A stretch of 64,000 bases of DNA from contig JANXBO010000007.1 of the NCBI GenBank assembly GCA_025057575.1, forward strand, positions 1 to 64,000. Direction: 5' to 3'. Of the stretch, positions 61,304 to 64,000 are shown piece after piece. Within the stretch, counting starts at the first letter, position 1; each line of letters opens with the position of its first letter. This DNA is from Candidatus Caldisaccharidevorator malaysiensis (GTDB lineage: Bacteria; Armatimonadota; Fervidibacteria; Fervidibacterales; Fervidibacteraceae). The notes under the pieces were generated by a model. That model saw only the letters and a program-made list of their open reading frames with translations, was not told the origin of the DNA and did not search any database. The translations under genes were made by a program, and so were the position numbers.

Positions 61304-62665
61304 ATGTTAGAAGTCGTCCATTTAAGACAAGATGAATTTGTCCGGGAGTGGTATAACATTCTCCCCGACCTGCCTGAACCTATACCGCCAGTCCTGCATC
61401 CAGCAACGGGTCAACCGGTGACACCGGACGCACTAACGCCTCTTTTTCCGATGGGGCTGATAGAACAGGAAGTGTCCCAAGAACGATGGATCAAGATACC
61501 CGAGGAGGTCCTGGATGCTTTAAGCCGTTGGCGCCCGACACCTTTACAGCGAGCCCGGCGTCTGGAGCAGTTCCTTCAAACCCCTGCTCAAATCTGGTTC
61601 AAAAATGAGAGCCTTTCGCCCCCCGGCAGTCATAAACCGAACACCGCCGTTGCCCAGGCGTATTACAACAAGCGGGAAGGGGTTCGGCGCCTGACCACCG
61701 AGACGGGTGCTGGTCAGTGGGGAAGTGCCCTTGCCTATGCGACCTGCCTTTTTGGAATGGATTGCACCGTCTATATGGTGAAAGTTAGTTACCATCAGAA
61801 ACCCTACCGGAGAGTCTTGATGGAGACCTGGGGTGCCACCGTCATCCCCAGCCCCAGCGAACAGACCCATTCTGGGCGACGAATCCTGCAGGAGGATCCT
61901 GATTCCCCCGGTAGTCTGGGCATTGCCATTAGCGAAGCCGTTGAAGATGCTGCCACCCACGAGGACGCGAAGTATTCCCTGGGAAGCGTCCTTAATCACG
62001 TCCTTCTCCACCAGACCATTATCGGTCTGGAAGCCAAAAAGCAATTTGAGCGAGTGGGTATCTACCCCGACGTTCTGGTCGGTTGCGTCGGTGGGGGAAG
62101 CAACTTCGCTGGGTTCGTCCTTCCTTTTGTTGCCGACAAACTGGATGGGAAGAAAGCGAACCTTAGGATCGTGGCGGTGGAACCAAAAGCAGCCCCCAGC
62201 CTGACGGAAGGACTCTACACTTACGACTTTGGCGACACAGCGGGGACCACACCTCTCCTCAAAATGCACACTTTGGGGCACACATTCATACCACCCCGAA
62301 TCCACGCGGGAGGCTTGCGCTACCACGGTATGGCCCCCATCGTGAGTCATTTGTATCAGTTAAAGGTAATAGAAGCGGTCGCTTATCCCCAGAAAACTGT
62401 CTTTGAAGCAGCCCTGACCTTTGCGCGGACGGAAGGTCTGGTGGCGGCACCGGAGACCGCCCACGCCATTCGGGCGGTCATAGACGAGGCTATCCGATGC
62501 AGGGAAACAGGCGAGGCGAAGGTGATTGCTTTTAACTACAGCGGTCACGGTTTCTTTGATTTGCAAGCCTACGACGAGAGCCTTCACGGCAGGCTGGAGG
62601 ACGCCTACTATGATCCGACCCAGGTTCAAAAGGCTTTAGAAAGGCTTCCTTTGAAGAATAACTGA
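61304..62665 (+). CDS. trpB2: Tryptophan synthase beta chain, TrpB2 type
   Basis: About 453 residues from the ATG at 61304 (AGAAGGAGAGGCGAG upstream). PLP lysine region [20 protein letters not shown], then [34 protein letters not shown] and the phosphate-binding [11 protein letters not shown]. The G-S-H-K form and the long N-terminal extension separate TrpB2 from TrpB1. It makes tryptophan from indole and serine. No trpA is in the window, as is common for TrpB2. It starts 17 bp after the DUF4432 gene. Confidence 0.9.
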   Translation: MLEVVHLRQDEFVREWYNILPDLPEPIPPVLHPATGQPVTPDALTPLFPMGLIEQEVSQERWIKIPEEVLDALSRWRPTPLQRARRLEQFLQTPAQIWFKNESLSPPGSHKPNTAVAQAYYNKREGVRRLTTETGAGQWGSALAYATCLFGMDCTVYMVKVSYHQKPYRRVLMETWGATVIPSPSEQTHSGRRILQEDPDSPGSLGIAISEAVEDAATHEDAKYSLGSVLNHVLLHQTIIGLEAKKQFERVGIYPDVLVGCVGGGSNFAGFVLPFVADKLDGKKANLRIVAVEPKAAPSLTEGLYTYDFGDTAGTTPLLKMHTLGHTFIPPRIHAGGLRYHGMAPIVSHLYQLKVIEAVAYPQKTVFEAALTFARTEGLVAAPETAHAIRAVIDEAIRCRETGEAKVIAFNYSGHGFFDLQAYDESLHGRLEDAYYDPTQVQKALERLPLKNN

Positions 62666-62679
62666 AAGGGTGACGACGG

Positions 62680-63858
62680 TTGCGCTTGGCGGATAGAGTC
62701 CAAAGGATCAAGCCGTCCGCGACCATCGCTGCGGCTACCAAAGCGAGACAATTGCGAGCCCAAGGTGTGGACATTATTGACTTTACAGTTGGCGAACCCG
62801 ATCTGGACACGCCCGACTTCATCAAAAGCGCCGCCGTAGAGGCTTTGCAAAATGGATTTACCAAATACACCGACCCCCGAGGAATGCTCCCCCTTAGGGA
62901 AGCCATTTGCCATAAATTGGCACGAGACAATGGGCTAACTTATAACCCTGACGAAATTGTCGTCTCTTGTGGTGCTAAACAAGCCCTCTATAACGCTTTT
63001 CAAGCCCTCATCAACCCGGGTGATCAGGTGCTGATCTTTTCCCCTTATTGGGTCAGTTATCCCGATATGGTTCTCCTGTGTGACGGAGAGCCAGTTTTCG
63101 CTCGGACGGAGCCGAAGATGGGTTTCAAACCCGATCCCGACCAATTAAGAAACCTCTTGTCATCGCGCGTGAAAGTTCTCTTAATCAATTCACCCTGCAA
63201 CCCGACGGGGTCGGTCTGGGACAGACCTCTGCTGGAGAAGGTCGCCGAGATAGTGGTTTCTTGGCGGGACTTGATCGTCATCTCGGATGAGGTTTACGAA
63301 TCTTTGGTTTACGATGGAAAAGAGTTCGCCAGCATCGCCAGCATCGCGCCCGAAGTGAAAGAGAGAACCGTCGTCGTCAACGCTCTATCAAAGACCTTTT
63401 CTATGACGGGTTGGCGCCTTGGCTATGCTGCCGCCCCCAAACCCATCGCAGATGCGATGGCGAAAGTTCAGAGTCAGAGCACGACCAACCCGACTTCCTT
63501 CGTCCAGCAGGCTGCCATCAGAGCGCTCTTAGAGCCGGGTTTCTTCCCCCAAGAAATGAGGAAACTTTATCAGAAGCGACGGGACCAAATGGTCAACGGG
63601 CTCAACAACTTGGACGGAGTCCATTGCCCACGACCAGAAGGTGCCTTTTATGCCTTTGCCGATTTCCGCTGCGCCCTTCAAGAAATGGGACTTTCTGACG
63701 ATATTGAACTGATGGACCATTTGCTAACTAAAGGAAGAGTTGCCACTGTTGCCGGTAGTGCTTTCGGGGCTCCTGGCTGGTTGAGGCTCTCCTTCGCTGT
63801 AAGAGAAGAATTGATTGCGGAAGGATTGACAAGGCTCCAGAATTCCCTCGGCTCATAG
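62680..63858 (+). CDS. Class I aminotransferase, aspartate/prephenate aminotransferase type
   Basis: 392 residues, TTG start with AAAGGGTGA upstream, 14 bp after trpB2. Motifs: DIIDFTVGEPDLDTPDFI, KYTDPRGMLPLREAI, GAKQALYNAFQALI, NSPCNPTGSVW, SDEVYESLVYDG and the PLP lysine in NALSKTFSMTGWRLGYA. It fits the bacterial AspC/AAT 1-beta group, some members of which are prephenate aminotransferases. Its neighbour trpB2 and the aroE gene elsewhere in the window make an aromatic-pathway role possible, but aspartate is the default reading. Confidence 0.85.
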   Translation: MRLADRVQRIKPSATIAAATKARQLRAQGVDIIDFTVGEPDLDTPDFIKSAAVEALQNGFTKYTDPRGMLPLREAICHKLARDNGLTYNPDEIVVSCGAKQALYNAFQALINPGDQVLIFSPYWVSYPDMVLLCDGEPVFARTEPKMGFKPDPDQLRNLLSSRVKVLLINSPCNPTGSVWDRPLLEKVAEIVVSWRDLIVISDEVYESLVYDGKEFASIASIAPEVKERTVVVNALSKTFSMTGWRLGYAAAPKPIADAMAKVQSQSTTNPTSFVQQAAIRALLEPGFFPQEMRKLYQKRRDQMVNGLNNLDGVHCPRPEGAFYAFADFRCALQEMGLSDDIELMDHLLTKGRVATVAGSAFGAPGWLRLSFAVREELIAEGLTRLQNSLGS

Positions 63859-63945
63859 CGCCAATAACACAGTCATCACTCTTGACGATAGTCGCAATTC
63901 CTGACAAACTAAGTTTACAAGTTATTGTGGCGGGGGTGAGAAGAG

Positions 63946-64000
63946 ATGTGGAGCCTTCGTTGGGTGTTGGTGTTAGCGGTGTCGTTGACGCTGTGCAGCG
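63946..64000 (+). CDS. Start of an exported protein (18 codons, cut by window end)
   Basis: ATG at 63946 follows GGGGGTGAGAAGAG. The visible residues MWSLRWVLVLAVSLTLCS are a signal peptide; the Cys near the end could be a lipobox but too little is seen. In the 86-bp gap before it, TTGACG at 63882-63887 with CAAACT 17 bases on is a weak promoter candidate. Nothing else can be said. Confidence 0.6.
   Translation, partial: MWSLRWVLVLAVSLTLCS

Overview
This is a gene-dense bacterial window of 64 kb with about 48 protein genes, one tRNA, no rRNA, no CRISPR array and no recognisable insertion sequence. The best guess at the host is a diderm of the Armatimonadota / Fervidibacter-type lineages. The prepilin-like protein at 41845-42654 has an N-terminus ([20 protein letters not shown], then [17 protein letters not shown]) of a form I associate with that phylum. 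An OstA/LptD-like beta-barrel ending in Phe argues for an outer membrane. TTG and GTG start codons are common. The assignment rests on recognition, not on a marker-gene tree.

Layout. 1-7189 (minus strand) reads as one long cluster: murD and ftsY (3 nt apart), rimI, a DUF6785-type multispan transporter, an overlapping MNT nucleotidyltransferase/HEPN pair, a CysQ-like phosphatase, and the start of a polysaccharide flippase cut by the window edge. 7300-9074 (plus) holds a secreted esterase and folP, which meets endonuclease V tail to tail. 9812-13760 (minus) holds a GH29 alpha-L-fucosidase, the stump of a prolyl oligopeptidase, a 34-residue membrane ORF and a CHASE2-adenylate cyclase. The cyclase is divergent from a FecR-domain gene only 20 bp away. 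An ArsR-type regulator and a Yip1-type membrane gene follow.

15776-42859 (plus) starts with housekeeping genes (polA, rpsA-like, coaE). It then runs, with ATGA start/stop overlaps, into an accessory block of very large exported proteins: a 1832-residue PD40/carboxypeptidase-regulatory protein, a CsgG-like glycine-rich protein, an M6-type metalloprotease, a 907-residue surface protein, a CsgG-like/FnIII/Big_1 protein, a HEAT-repeat protein and the OstA/LptD-like barrel. Three of the giants share the same C-terminal architecture: a two-part GRGYW / GNPF module, a further domain, then a FlgD-Ig-like tail. Two others share a CsgG-like head, a hydrophobic segment and a repeat stalk. I read the block as a cell-surface assembly that has not, to my knowledge, been described as a unit. 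It is followed by a roughly 200-nt RNA with its own sigma70-type promoter, a three-way junction with a possible pseudoknot, and a strong intrinsic terminator, placed just before the prepilin gene. I could not assign this RNA to a known family, and it is the most unusual single element in the window.

43102-53271 is mostly housekeeping: uvrB (plus), then on the minus strand tatA, aroE, mutL, miaA, dapF and, further down, dapL, with a diguanylate cyclase upstream. dapL and dapF together indicate the diaminopimelate aminotransferase route to lysine and peptidoglycan. A degenerate AbiEii-like nucleotidyltransferase with a small overlapping partner sits between dapF and dapL. After tRNA-Leu(CAG) at 53327-53415 the plus strand carries a 1528-residue fusion of an M28-peptidase-like domain without recognisable zinc ligands to an FtsX-type permease, a second DUF6785 transporter, a DUF4432 aldose-epimerase-like gene, a TrpB2-type tryptophan synthase beta chain, a class I aminotransferase and the first 18 codons of another exported protein.
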